Below are positions 1-5,566 of a stretch of DNA of 5,566 nt, piece after piece; position 1 is the first letter of the stretch, and each line of letters starts with the position of its first letter. The stretch comes from Bacillota bacterium (GTDB taxonomy: Bacteria; Bacillota; GCA-003054495; Carboxydocellales; JAJZTU01). The DNA is taken from the NCBI GenBank assembly GCA_021848765.1, contig JAJZTU010000228.1, positions 1 through 5,566 of the forward strand, written 5' to 3'. Made by a program: the position numbers and the translations under genes. The notes beneath the pieces are model-generated. The model worked only from the letters and a program-made list of their open reading frames with translations, was not told the origin of the DNA and searched no databases.

Positions 1-221
1 GTATCGAAAACCAGATGTTGGCCTTTATCGTTGTGGTGATCGGCGGCATGGGGAATTTTTTGGGCTCTGTTTTGGGAAGTGTCCTTGTGGGTTTGGCTGG
101 AGCTTACACAGCCTGGTTTCTCCCGGAAGCGTCCCTGGCGGTGAATGTCATTATCATGAGCATCGTTATCTTAATCAAGCCCAACGGACTGTTTGGCGTG
201 GGGGGTGAGCATAATGGCTGA
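1..221 (+). CDS. livH: Branched-chain amino acid-type ABC transporter permease, LivH family (3' end only)
   Basis: This is the C-terminal end of an inner-membrane permease of the hydrophobic amino acid (LIV/HAAT) ABC transporter family. The gene begins outside the window; the open frame has codons starting at position 3 and ends at TGA 219-221. The visible tail of about 72 residues contains the family-typical FIVVVIGGMGNFLGSVLG segment, two hydrophobic stretches consistent with the last membrane helices, and a KPNGLFG ending like the usual R/K-P-x-G-L-F-G terminus of LivH. It overlaps the downstream livM-like gene by 8 bases, so translation is probably coupled. LivH and LivM form the heterodimeric membrane channel. 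The substrate may be a branched-chain amino acid, but the family also carries amides, urea and aromatic or other carboxylates, and the sequence does not decide this. Family assignment is confident; substrate is not. Confidence 0.88.
   Translation, partial: IENQMLAFIVVVIGGMGNFLGSVLGSVLVGLAGAYTAWFLPEASLAVNVIIMSIVILIKPNGLFGVGGEHNG
201..213 (+). promoter_or_regulatory. Ribosome binding site that sets the livM start at 214
   Basis: GGGGGTGA at 201-208 matches GGAGGTGA, the complement of the 16S rRNA 3' end, at 7 of 8 positions, and its core lies 8 bases before ATG 214. This favours ATG 214 over the in-frame TTG at 193, which has no comparable upstream signal and lies deeper inside livH. Confidence 0.7.
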
Positions 222-1242
222 GATCCGGGCCTTGAAAAGCACAGCAGTATCCCGTACGTTTATCGGTCCCTCGTTAAGGGCGCCTGCGGCTCTTTTGCTT
301 GTATTGGCTGTTGTACCGCTCGTTACCTCATCCCGCTCGACGCTGAACCTGTTGACAGAGATTTTCATTCTGGCTGTTTTCGCCATGAGCTACGACATTC
401 TCCTGGGGTATACCGGTATCGTTTCCTTCGGGCATGCCTTATTCTTCGGAACAGGCGCCTATATGGCCGGGCTAATTATCAAGCACTCGGCGCCATCCCC
501 AGGCTATCTATTGGTATCTGTGCTGGCAACACTTGTTGTTGCAGTGATCATTTCCCTCATTATCGGCTATCTCTCTTTGCGGCTGAAGGATGCCTACTAT
601 GCCATGATCACCCTTGCCTTTGCCGAACTCTTTTTGATCATTGCCGAGAAGTGGCGCAGTGTAACAAACGGCGCTGATGGTTTTAGTTTCCAGGTGCCTG
701 CTTTTCTACAGGACAGGGTAGTGTATTACTACGTTATTCTCATCTTTCTGGCTGTGGTGGTAATTTTTCTGCGGCGCTTCATCGACTCTCCCAGCGGCAG
801 GGTGCTTCAGGCAATCAGAGAAAATGAACAGCGCGCCGAATTTTTAGGGTATGATGTCTTAAAATTCAAGCTGATTTCTACTGTTGTTGCCGGAGTGGTC
901 GCCAGCCTAGCCGGCATAGCCTGGGCTTTACAACAGAGATTTGTGAGCACCGGTGTCCTGGCAGCGGATAAAACTATTGATGCTCTGCTGATGACTACTA
1001 TCGGCGGTACGGGGACACTTTACGGCGCTCTTATTGGTTCAGGGTTAACCAATCTTGCGAAGCACTGGCTGGCGGAGCTGGCGAAAGTTCATCCCATTTT
1101 TGAACGGTGGTATATTATCTTTGGGCTTCTCTATATCCTCATAGTGCTTTTTTTACCCGGAGGCATCCTGGGAACCTTGAAGCGAATTTGGAGCACAAAA
1201 GCAAGCTCTATTAACACTCAGGGGACGAAGCTCAGAAGTTAA
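214..1242 (+). CDS. livM: Branched-chain amino acid-type ABC transporter permease, LivM family
   Basis: This encodes a 342-residue polytopic inner-membrane permease, the LivM half of a LIV/HAAT-type ABC importer, at a normal length for the family. The diagnostic N-proximal block YDILLGYTGIVSFGHALFFG is at residues 60-79. SPSGRVLQAIRENEQRAEFL at about 192-211 is the cytoplasmic EAA-like loop that in this family contacts the ATPase subunits. GGTGTLYGALIGS is at 264-276, and the protein ends with a hydrophobic helix, a PGGILG motif and a basic tail. About eight to ten hydrophobic segments are visible. ATG 214 is chosen because a near-perfect Shine-Dalgarno precedes it; an in-frame TTG at 193 would add seven residues. 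The gene overlaps the livH-like gene by 8 bases. No livG/livF ATPase follows, so these subunits are presumably upstream or elsewhere. The CoA ligase next door suggests a carboxylic acid substrate, but that is inference. Confidence 0.92.
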   Translation: MAEIRALKSTAVSRTFIGPSLRAPAALLLVLAVVPLVTSSRSTLNLLTEIFILAVFAMSYDILLGYTGIVSFGHALFFGTGAYMAGLIIKHSAPSPGYLLVSVLATLVVAVIISLIIGYLSLRLKDAYYAMITLAFAELFLIIAEKWRSVTNGADGFSFQVPAFLQDRVVYYYVILIFLAVVVIFLRRFIDSPSGRVLQAIRENEQRAEFLGYDVLKFKLISTVVAGVVASLAGIAWALQQRFVSTGVLAADKTIDALLMTTIGGTGTLYGALIGSGLTNLAKHWLAELAKVHPIFERWYIIFGLLYILIVLFLPGGILGTLKRIWSTKASSINTQGTKLRS

Positions 1243-1302
1243 TGGGGCTTTTAGCAGCGGTCAATGTGGATGGCGGCTTGGTGGTGTGAGCAAAACTTGC
1301 AT

Positions 1303-1309
1303 AAGGAGG
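1303..1309 (+). promoter_or_regulatory. Strong ribosome binding site for the acyl-CoA synthetase gene
   Basis: AAGGAGG, a perfect anti-16S match, lies 10 bases before ATG 1320. The rest of the 77-base gap between the permease and ligase genes (1243-1319) shows no convincing terminator or promoter, so read-through from the transporter genes is plausible. Confidence 0.75.
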
Positions 1310-1319
1310 GGAGGGCGCA

Positions 1320-2891
1320 ATGCTGCTCCAGGATTGGGATTGGGTTGGAGACCAAATTAGCCGCAGGGCTATGTTAAATCCAAAACGGGAAGCAATTGTC
1401 GATTTAGACACCGGTGCTCGCTACACTTACGGAGATTTAAACGAGCGGGCCAATAGACTGGCCAATTATTTGGCAGAACAGTTTGATATCCAAAAGGGTG
1501 ACAGAGTGGCCTTTATCTCCAGAAACCGGGTGGAAATGTTCGATGCCCTATTCGCCTGCGGCAAATTAGGAGCGATTTTCGTTCCTTACAATGTCAGGCT
1601 TGCGCCTGGTGAGTTAGCCAAGTTGATAGAAAACGAAGAGCCAAAAGTGCTGTTCTTCGAAGATCTATTTGGCCCCACAGTGCAGGAGCTGAAGAACAGT
1701 CTCTCTTTACTAAAGCATTATGTTGTATTAGCGGCTGAAAAGGATCAAAATGTTATCACTTATGCTGAGATTATGAACTACTCGAACAATAGTCCAAGGA
1801 ATTGCCAAGGCTTGTCCTTGGAAGATATCTGTCTGTTAATTCATACCGGTGGTACAACAGGACTTCCCAAAGGGGCCATGATCTCCCACAGGGCAGTGCT
1901 TTATAACCAATTAAACAATATTTTGGACTGGGGGTTAAACTGGGACAAAACGTACCATGTGCTTTTGCCTTTATTCCATACAGGTGGGTGGAACATACTG
2001 ACTCTTGCCATTTTAGCGGTAGGAGGGCGCTTGTTAATTAACAAAGCCTTTGATCCCAAACTTACCTTACGCACCATAAGCGATTATAAACCTAATTACG
2101 TTTTCGGAGCTGCTACTCTCTTCAGAATGATGGCTGATCTGGCGGAATTTGACACAACCGATTGGTCGTCAGTGGAGTGGGTAATGTCAGGCGCTGCTCC
2201 TACACCTGTACAATTAATGGAGAAGTATTGGCAGAAAAGTATTAAAATGTGCCTGGGTTATGGCTTAACAGAAGGTGGACCAACTAATTTGTGTACTCCG
2301 GTCAATTTTATGAGTTTAGCAGAGCTCAAAGAAAAACACGCTTCGGTAGGCAAACCGTTTACTTTTACTGTAGCGAAAATAGTTGATGAGGAAGGAAAAG
2401 AAGTTGAAGCAGGGGAAGCGGGAGAACTCATCTTTGGCGGTCCTCAGATATTTTCAGGCTATTGGCGCAACGAAGCAGAAACCGGGAAAACCTTGCGTAA
2501 CGGCTGGGTCTTCACCGGCGATATGGCCAGGCAAGACAATGACGGCTTCTATTATATTGTGGGCAGAAAAAAGAATATGTATATAAGCGGTGGGGAAAAC
2601 GTATTTCCGCCGGAAATTGAGGCAGTGCTTTATCAAATCCCGGAAATTCATGAATGTTGTGTTATCGGAGTGCCTGACCCAAAATGGGGAGAAGTTGGCA
2701 AAGCCATCATTTCCTTCAAGCCGGGTAAGCTGCTGTCTAAGGAACAGGTGAGCACATTTCTGAAAACCCGGCTTGCTCCTTATAAAGTTCCCAAGTATGT
2801 AGCTTTTGTCGAGGAAGTACCCAAGAATTCGGTTGGCAAAATTATAGCCCAGGAAGCGGTTCGCTTATACGGGAAGCCCCAAGATGACTAA
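1320..2891 (+). CDS. AMP-forming acyl-CoA synthetase (acid-CoA ligase, ANL superfamily)
   Basis: This 523-residue cytoplasmic enzyme activates a carboxylic acid with ATP to an acyl-AMP and then to an acyl-CoA. The core motifs of the adenylate-forming superfamily appear in order: the phosphate-binding loop HTGGTTGLPKGA (residues 175-186), LPLFHTGGWN (216-225), MSGAAPTP (289-296), GYGLTEGGP (313-321), the ATP-ribose motif TGD (399-401), the hinge and A8 region GRKKNMYISGGENVFPPEIE (415-434), and the C-terminal PKNSVGKI (501-508), whose Lys507 is the expected adenylation lysine. Length is normal and no catalytic motif is broken. The family includes medium- and long-chain fatty acid, 4-coumarate, benzoate and other acid ligases, and the motifs do not settle the substrate. 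It follows LIV-type permease genes and precedes a thiolase-superfamily gene, suggesting that it activates an imported acid used by the next enzyme (inference). The superfamily call is very secure. Confidence 0.95.
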   Translation: MLLQDWDWVGDQISRRAMLNPKREAIVDLDTGARYTYGDLNERANRLANYLAEQFDIQKGDRVAFISRNRVEMFDALFACGKLGAIFVPYNVRLAPGELAKLIENEEPKVLFFEDLFGPTVQELKNSLSLLKHYVVLAAEKDQNVITYAEIMNYSNNSPRNCQGLSLEDICLLIHTGGTTGLPKGAMISHRAVLYNQLNNILDWGLNWDKTYHVLLPLFHTGGWNILTLAILAVGGRLLINKAFDPKLTLRTISDYKPNYVFGAATLFRMMADLAEFDTTDWSSVEWVMSGAAPTPVQLMEKYWQKSIKMCLGYGLTEGGPTNLCTPVNFMSLAELKEKHASVGKPFTFTVAKIVDEEGKEVEAGEAGELIFGGPQIFSGYWRNEAETGKTLRNGWVFTGDMARQDNDGFYYIVGRKKNMYISGGENVFPPEIEAVLYQIPEIHECCVIGVPDPKWGEVGKAIISFKPGKLLSKEQVSTFLKTRLAPYKVPKYVAFVEEVPKNSVGKIIAQEAVRLYGKPQDD

Positions 2892-2943
2892 GTTCTTGCA
2901 GGGGGCAGCTTTTCGGAAATCTAAGTTAAAAGAGGCAGGAAAA

Positions 2944-4029
2944 ATGGAAAAAGCAATGAGAAATACACCTATAGGGTTAAGAAATATTGGTGTACATTAT
3001 CCGGACACCATCGTAACCAGTGAAGAAATTGCCGAGCTAAGCAGTATTCCCGAAGCTGTGATCAGGGAAAAATTCGGTATAGAGTCCAAACGCAAAGCAG
3101 CGCCGGGTGAGAATGTTTCCGACATGTGTGTAAAGGCGGCTCGCAGTTCTATTCAAGGCATCCTTGAGCCGGAAGAGCTTGATCTGATTATTTATCACGG
3201 AAGTGAATATAGAGACTATTACCTATATAATTGTTCGGCTCAAATCCAGTATAAACTCGGCGCCAAAAATGCCAAGACTTTTGAACTCCATAACTTATGT
3301 TCCTCCGGACCACTTGCCCTGCAACTGGCCAAATCCCTGATGTTAGTCCACCCTGAAATCAAGAATGCTCTCCTGGTTGTAGGTACAAGAGAATCGGACC
3401 TCATTGATTACCAAAATGAACGGGCAAGGTTTATGTTTAACTTTTCCGACGGTGCAGCAGCCTGTTTGCTGCAAAGGGGATATCAAAGAAATGAAATATT
3501 GGAAACAGAAATGATTACAGATGGCAGTTTTGCAACAGACGTCGCGGTTTATGGTATAGGGAATACCGGCTATTACAACAATATGTGGATAGAACGGGAT
3601 TTTTTAAAAGCAGAAGCAGCGAAAGCGAAGGGAAAAGCAGTTGGTTATTATGGTTTAGACGTTGCAGACCCGGTATCCATGAAAGAACGCTTGGATTCGG
3701 TTTCTCTGGTTAATTTTTTAAAAGTAATAATTAGAGCGGCGGAAAAGAGTGGTTATAGTAAAAAAGACATCCAATTTTTAGCGCCGATATTTATGAAAAG
3801 CTCCATTTTGCATTATATTTTAGAGCAGCTCGATATGAATGTTAACCAATCTTTTATTCTTAAAGATTTCGGCCATGTTCAATCAGCTGATGCCTATATT
3901 TCCCTCTACGAGGGGCTTAAGTTAGGCCGAATTAATGAGGGTGATTTGATTATCATGCTAGGTGCAGGTACAGGATACTCTTGGGCAGCGACGGCAGTTA
4001 AATGGGGAGAAAGGAAGGAGGTTGTCTGA
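2944..4029 (+). CDS. 3-oxoacyl-ACP synthase III (KAS III)-like condensing enzyme homologue with altered catalytic triad
   Basis: This is a thiolase-fold protein related to FabH, 361 residues from ATG 2944, somewhat longer than the usual 310-340. Family hallmarks are the N-terminal IGLRNIGVHYPDTIVTSEEI block (residues 10-29), the nucleophile region ELHNLCSSGPLAL with Cys119, FSDGAAACLL (167-176), and a C-terminal LGRINEGDLIIMLGAGTGYS stretch (327-346). Cys119 is the expected acyl-accepting residue. The usual PHQAN motif reads PIFMK (281-285), replacing the catalytic His with Ile, and the usual GN(T/x)S reads GHVQS, replacing Asn with His311. Standard decarboxylative KAS III chemistry is therefore doubtful; acyl transfer or another Claisen-type reaction is possible. 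ATG 2944 is chosen because AGAGG lies 8 bases upstream and the conserved domain starts soon after. The in-frame ATG 2884, overlapping the ligase stop as ATGACTAA, would add 20 residues that do not resemble the family. Its gene is packed between the CoA ligase and flavoprotein genes. Confidence 0.85.
   Translation: MEKAMRNTPIGLRNIGVHYPDTIVTSEEIAELSSIPEAVIREKFGIESKRKAAPGENVSDMCVKAARSSIQGILEPEELDLIIYHGSEYRDYYLYNCSAQIQYKLGAKNAKTFELHNLCSSGPLALQLAKSLMLVHPEIKNALLVVGTRESDLIDYQNERARFMFNFSDGAAACLLQRGYQRNEILETEMITDGSFATDVAVYGIGNTGYYNNMWIERDFLKAEAAKAKGKAVGYYGLDVADPVSMKERLDSVSLVNFLKVIIRAAEKSGYSKKDIQFLAPIFMKSSILHYILEQLDMNVNQSFILKDFGHVQSADAYISLYEGLKLGRINEGDLIIMLGAGTGYSWAATAVKWGERKEVV
4015..4022 (+). promoter_or_regulatory. 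Perfect ribosome binding site that sets the flavoprotein start at 4029
   Basis: AAGGAGGT lies 6 bases before ATG 4029, inside the last codons of the KAS III-like gene. It favours ATG 4029 over the in-frame ATG 4002, whose extra nine residues simply read through this signal. The stop TGA (4027-4029) and the start ATG share one base, which suggests translational coupling. Confidence 0.85.
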
Positions 4030-4643
4030 TGAAGGTCGTCGGATTTTGTGGAAGTCCACGGGTTAAGGGAAATACTGAGTTTTTAATTGAGACAGCGCTC
4101 AACCAACTGGAAAAGCAAGGATTTGAGACGGAGCTGGTACGCCTGGGGGACAAGAAAATTGAACAGTGCAGCGGCTGCTATTCCTGTGTTGAGAAGAAAG
4201 CATGCAGCATTGAGGACGACTTTTCCCAGTTATTCCAGAAAATGTTGGAGGCGGATGGGATTATCCTAGGCTCTCCGGTTTATCATTCCTCCATAACCCC
4301 CAAACTGAAAGCTTTACTGGACAGGGCTGGTTTTATTGGCCGTTGGGTTGTGAATGAAATGAAATCCGCAGACTCCACCTATCAATGGAAGGGCACGGCT
4401 TTTTCCGGAAAAGTGGTCGCCCCCATTACTGTGGCCAGACGGGCCGGGCAAAATTTTGCCTTTGCCCAGTTGCTGCTCTGGGCGACGGTAATAGATACCA
4501 TCGTGGTGGGTTCCAATTACTGGAATGTTGGGGTTGCTGGTAAAGGTGGCGTAGTTGATGCTGATCAGGATACGGAAGGTATCGGAATCGTTACCCACAT
4601 GGCAGACAATATGGGGTTTGTGCTGAAACAACTGAAGAAATAA
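4029..4643 (+). CDS. Flavodoxin-fold NADPH-dependent FMN reductase / iron-sulfur flavoprotein-like protein
   Basis: This 204-residue cytoplasmic flavodoxin-like protein probably binds FMN and transfers electrons. The N-terminal strand and phosphate loop GFCGSPRVKGNTEFL is at residues 5-19, and the second flavin-binding stretch GSPVYHSSITPKLKALLDR is at 81-99. GKVVAPITVARRAGQNFAFA (127-146) and the acidic DADQDTEG region (177-184) are arranged as in the FMN-reductase-like branch. Four cysteines form a compact motif C47-x2-C50-x2-C53-x5-C59, within the spacing CX2CX2CX4-7C known for [4Fe-4S] binding in archaeal and bacterial iron-sulfur flavoproteins. Cluster binding is therefore plausible but not shown, since many relatives carry a similar Cys-rich loop without proof of a cluster. 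The gene is coupled to the KAS III-like gene and probably ends the operon, with a terminator about 40 bases downstream. It could reduce a product of the neighbouring enzymes or handle electrons generally; its partner is unknown. Confidence 0.88.
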   Translation: MKVVGFCGSPRVKGNTEFLIETALNQLEKQGFETELVRLGDKKIEQCSGCYSCVEKKACSIEDDFSQLFQKMLEADGIILGSPVYHSSITPKLKALLDRAGFIGRWVVNEMKSADSTYQWKGTAFSGKVVAPITVARRAGQNFAFAQLLLWATVIDTIVVGSNYWNVGVAGKGGVVDADQDTEGIGIVTHMADNMGFVLKQLKK

Positions 4644-4682
4644 GAGAGTAGTGGAGAAAGCAGGAAGTTGCCGGTGGGATAA

Positions 4683-4720
4683 AAGGGCGTTAAATGGGAT
4701 TTATCGCTCTTGTTTTCTTT
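4683..4720 (+). terminator. Probable rho-independent terminator after the flavoprotein gene
   Basis: The arms AAGGGCGTTAAAT (4683-4695) and ATTTATCGCTCTT (4699-4711) pair over 13 positions with one G-T wobble and one T-T mismatch, closing a GGG loop. GTTTTCTTT follows directly at 4712-4720. The position, 39 bases after the flavoprotein stop and 30 bases before the next start, fits an operon end. The stem is only moderately GC-rich, so termination may be partial. Confidence 0.65.
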
Positions 4721-4735
4721 ACGGGAGAAAAATGA

Positions 4736-4742
4736 AAGGCGG
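4736..4742 (+). promoter_or_regulatory. Ribosome binding site for the NHL-repeat gene
   Basis: AAGGCGG matches AAGGAGG at 6 of 7 positions and sits 8 bases before ATG 4751. It supports that start, which begins directly with a signal-peptide n-region, over the in-frame internal ATG at 4775. Confidence 0.6.
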
Positions 4743-4750
4743 GGATTACT

Positions 4751-5566
4751 ATGTGGAAAAAAAGAGTTTTAAGCATGGTGTTGGTGCTCTTCCTCTCACT
4801 GCTGTCGGCTCCTTTGGCCTCAGCCTATACTGTAGCTCAGATCTGGGGTACGGCCAACGAAGGGACAGGCCTGATCTTTAACACGCCGGTGGCCCTGGCC
4901 AGAGATTCCGCAGGTAATGTTTATGTTGCTGACATGTCCAACCACAGGATTGTCAAAATCGATCAAAACGGGACTGTTCTGAGCAAGTTCGGGTCATTAG
5001 GTTCCGGTAATGGCCAGTTTAACACGCCTTTCGGCGTTGCCATTGATAACAGTGGCAACATCCTGGTAGCTGATACGGCCAATTACCGGATCCAGAAGTT
5101 TGATTCCAACTGGAACTTTATCAGGGCCTGGGGGACGAAAGGTTCAAATCCGGGTCAATTCGGTCTTGCCAGGGAAATCGGCATTGACAGCCAGAACCGT
5201 TACCATGTTGTAGACGAGTTTAATGACAGGATCCAGGTATTTGATGAAAACGGCACTTACCTTTATACCTATGGCGGCAGGGGTACGGCCAATGGGAAGT
5301 TCCGGCTCCCCCAGGGAATTGCAATTAAGCAAAGCGCCTCCGGCGATAATGTTTACATCGCTGATACCTATAACAATAGGGTCCAGGTCCTGGATGTAAA
5401 TGGTAACTACATAACCCAACTGGGGGACGGCACCCAGGGCGATAGTGGCACACAATTCTTCCATCCCAGGGGTGTAAACGTTGATACAAATGGTGATGTT
5501 TATATTGCTGACACCTACAACCACAAGATTAAGAAATATAACAGCAGCCACGTCTACCAGTGGTCA
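4751..5566 (+). CDS. Secreted NHL-repeat (beta-propeller) protein, 3' end beyond the window
   Basis: This frame stays open from ATG 4751 to the window end, giving the first 272 residues of a longer protein. The N-terminus is a classical Sec signal peptide: basic MWKKR, a hydrophobic core to about residue 20, and a likely signal peptidase I site after ASA (residue 25), so the mature protein is exported. The rest is a run of NHL repeats, each with a V-Y-V-A-D-x-x-N-x-R-I-x-K-like signature: residues 57-70, 104-117, 151-164, 201-214 and 250-263, a period of 47-50 residues. Each is preceded by a GQF/F-x-x-P-x-G-(V/I)-A-type strand. Five repeats are visible, and NHL propellers usually have six blades, so at least one more is expected downstream. 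NHL propellers mostly bind proteins, carbohydrates or other ligands; no catalytic residues can be named. Anchoring domains such as SLH could lie in the missing part. A terminator lies upstream, so it is probably not in the transporter-ligase operon. Confidence 0.92.
   Translation, partial: MWKKRVLSMVLVLFLSLLSAPLASAYTVAQIWGTANEGTGLIFNTPVALARDSAGNVYVADMSNHRIVKIDQNGTVLSKFGSLGSGNGQFNTPFGVAIDNSGNILVADTANYRIQKFDSNWNFIRAWGTKGSNPGQFGLAREIGIDSQNRYHVVDEFNDRIQVFDENGTYLYTYGGRGTANGKFRLPQGIAIKQSASGDNVYIADTYNNRVQVLDVNGNYITQLGDGTQGDSGTQFFHPRGVNVDTNGDVYIADTYNHKIKKYNSSHVYQWS

Noticed and set aside
1278..1305. TTGGTG and CATAAG with a 16-base spacer as a promoter before the acyl-CoA synthetase gene.
   Set aside because: Both boxes are weak matches and the proposed -10 runs into the Shine-Dalgarno sequence, leaving almost no leader. 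Co-transcription with livM is simpler.
1320..4029. OleA/OleC-type long-chain olefin biosynthesis, suggested by a thiolase-superfamily gene beside an AMP-ligase gene.
   Set aside because: No OleB or OleD homologue is present, the condensing enzyme lacks the usual triad, and the ligase has ordinary acyl-CoA synthetase motifs.
4314..4631. Minus-strand open frame of 105 codons within the flavoprotein gene.
   Set aside because: It is fully antisense to a well-supported gene and shows no recognisable motif.
4668..4696. TTGCCG and TAAATG with a 17-base spacer as a promoter for the NHL gene.
   Set aside because: The -10 box matches TATAAT at only 3 of 6 positions and lies inside the terminator stem, so it is too weak to report.
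4730..4750. GAAAGGCGGGGA resembles part of the cyclic-di-GMP-I (GEMM) riboswitch core, which often precedes secreted-protein genes in Clostridia.
   Set aside because: The rest of the aptamer, including the following ACGCAAAGC-type segment and the second stem, is absent and the ATG follows within a few bases. The match is better explained as the ribosome binding site.
4651..4881. Plus-strand 76-codon open frame across the intergenic gap.
   Set aside because: It runs through the terminator hairpin and overlaps the signal-peptide region of the NHL gene in another frame; its composition is not protein-like.
5144..5551. Minus-strand open frame of 135 codons opposite the NHL gene.
   Set aside because: It is an antisense shadow of the repetitive NHL coding frame, with no ribosome binding site or recognisable domain.

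Overview
The window looks like a stretch of a bacterial chromosome, most likely from an anaerobic Bacillota/Clostridia-type organism. The grounds are moderate GC by eye, very strong Shine-Dalgarno sequences (AAGGAGG, AAGGAGGT), tightly packed and overlapping genes on one strand, a Cys-rich flavoprotein of the kind common in strict anaerobes, and a Gram-positive-style secreted NHL-repeat protein. The taxonomic call is inference; no rRNA or tRNA is present to confirm it.

Layout, all on the + strand: (1) 1-221, the C-terminal end of a LivH-type ABC permease; (2) 214-1242, its partner LivM-type permease, overlapping livH by 8 bases; (3) a 77-base gap with a strong ribosome binding site, then 1320-2891, an AMP-forming acyl-CoA synthetase; (4) 2944-4029 (or from 2884), a ketoacyl-ACP synthase III-like condensing-enzyme homologue with a non-canonical active site; (5) 4029-4643, a flavodoxin-fold FMN reductase / iron-sulfur flavoprotein-like protein sharing one base with the preceding stop; (6) a hairpin plus T-tract at 4683-4720 that looks like an intrinsic terminator; (7) 4751-5566, the first 272 codons of a secreted NHL-repeat protein that runs off the window.

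Genes 1-5 read as one probable operon: a branched-chain-amino-acid-type (LIV/HAAT) importer, a ligase that makes an acyl-CoA from a carboxylic acid, a thiolase-superfamily enzyme that could act on that acyl-CoA, and a flavin/Fe-S redox protein. The simplest reading is import and CoA activation of a carboxylic acid followed by acyl transfer or condensation, with the redox protein in an unknown role. The substrate cannot be read from the sequence. The ATPase genes (livG/livF) and binding-protein gene (livK) are not in the window. The NHL gene appears to be a separate unit.

The most unusual item is the KAS III-like protein. It keeps the nucleophilic Cys, but its HQAN-equivalent His is replaced by Ile and its GN-motif Asn by His, so it is probably not a standard FabH. 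No CRISPR array, mobile element, tRNA or rRNA was seen.
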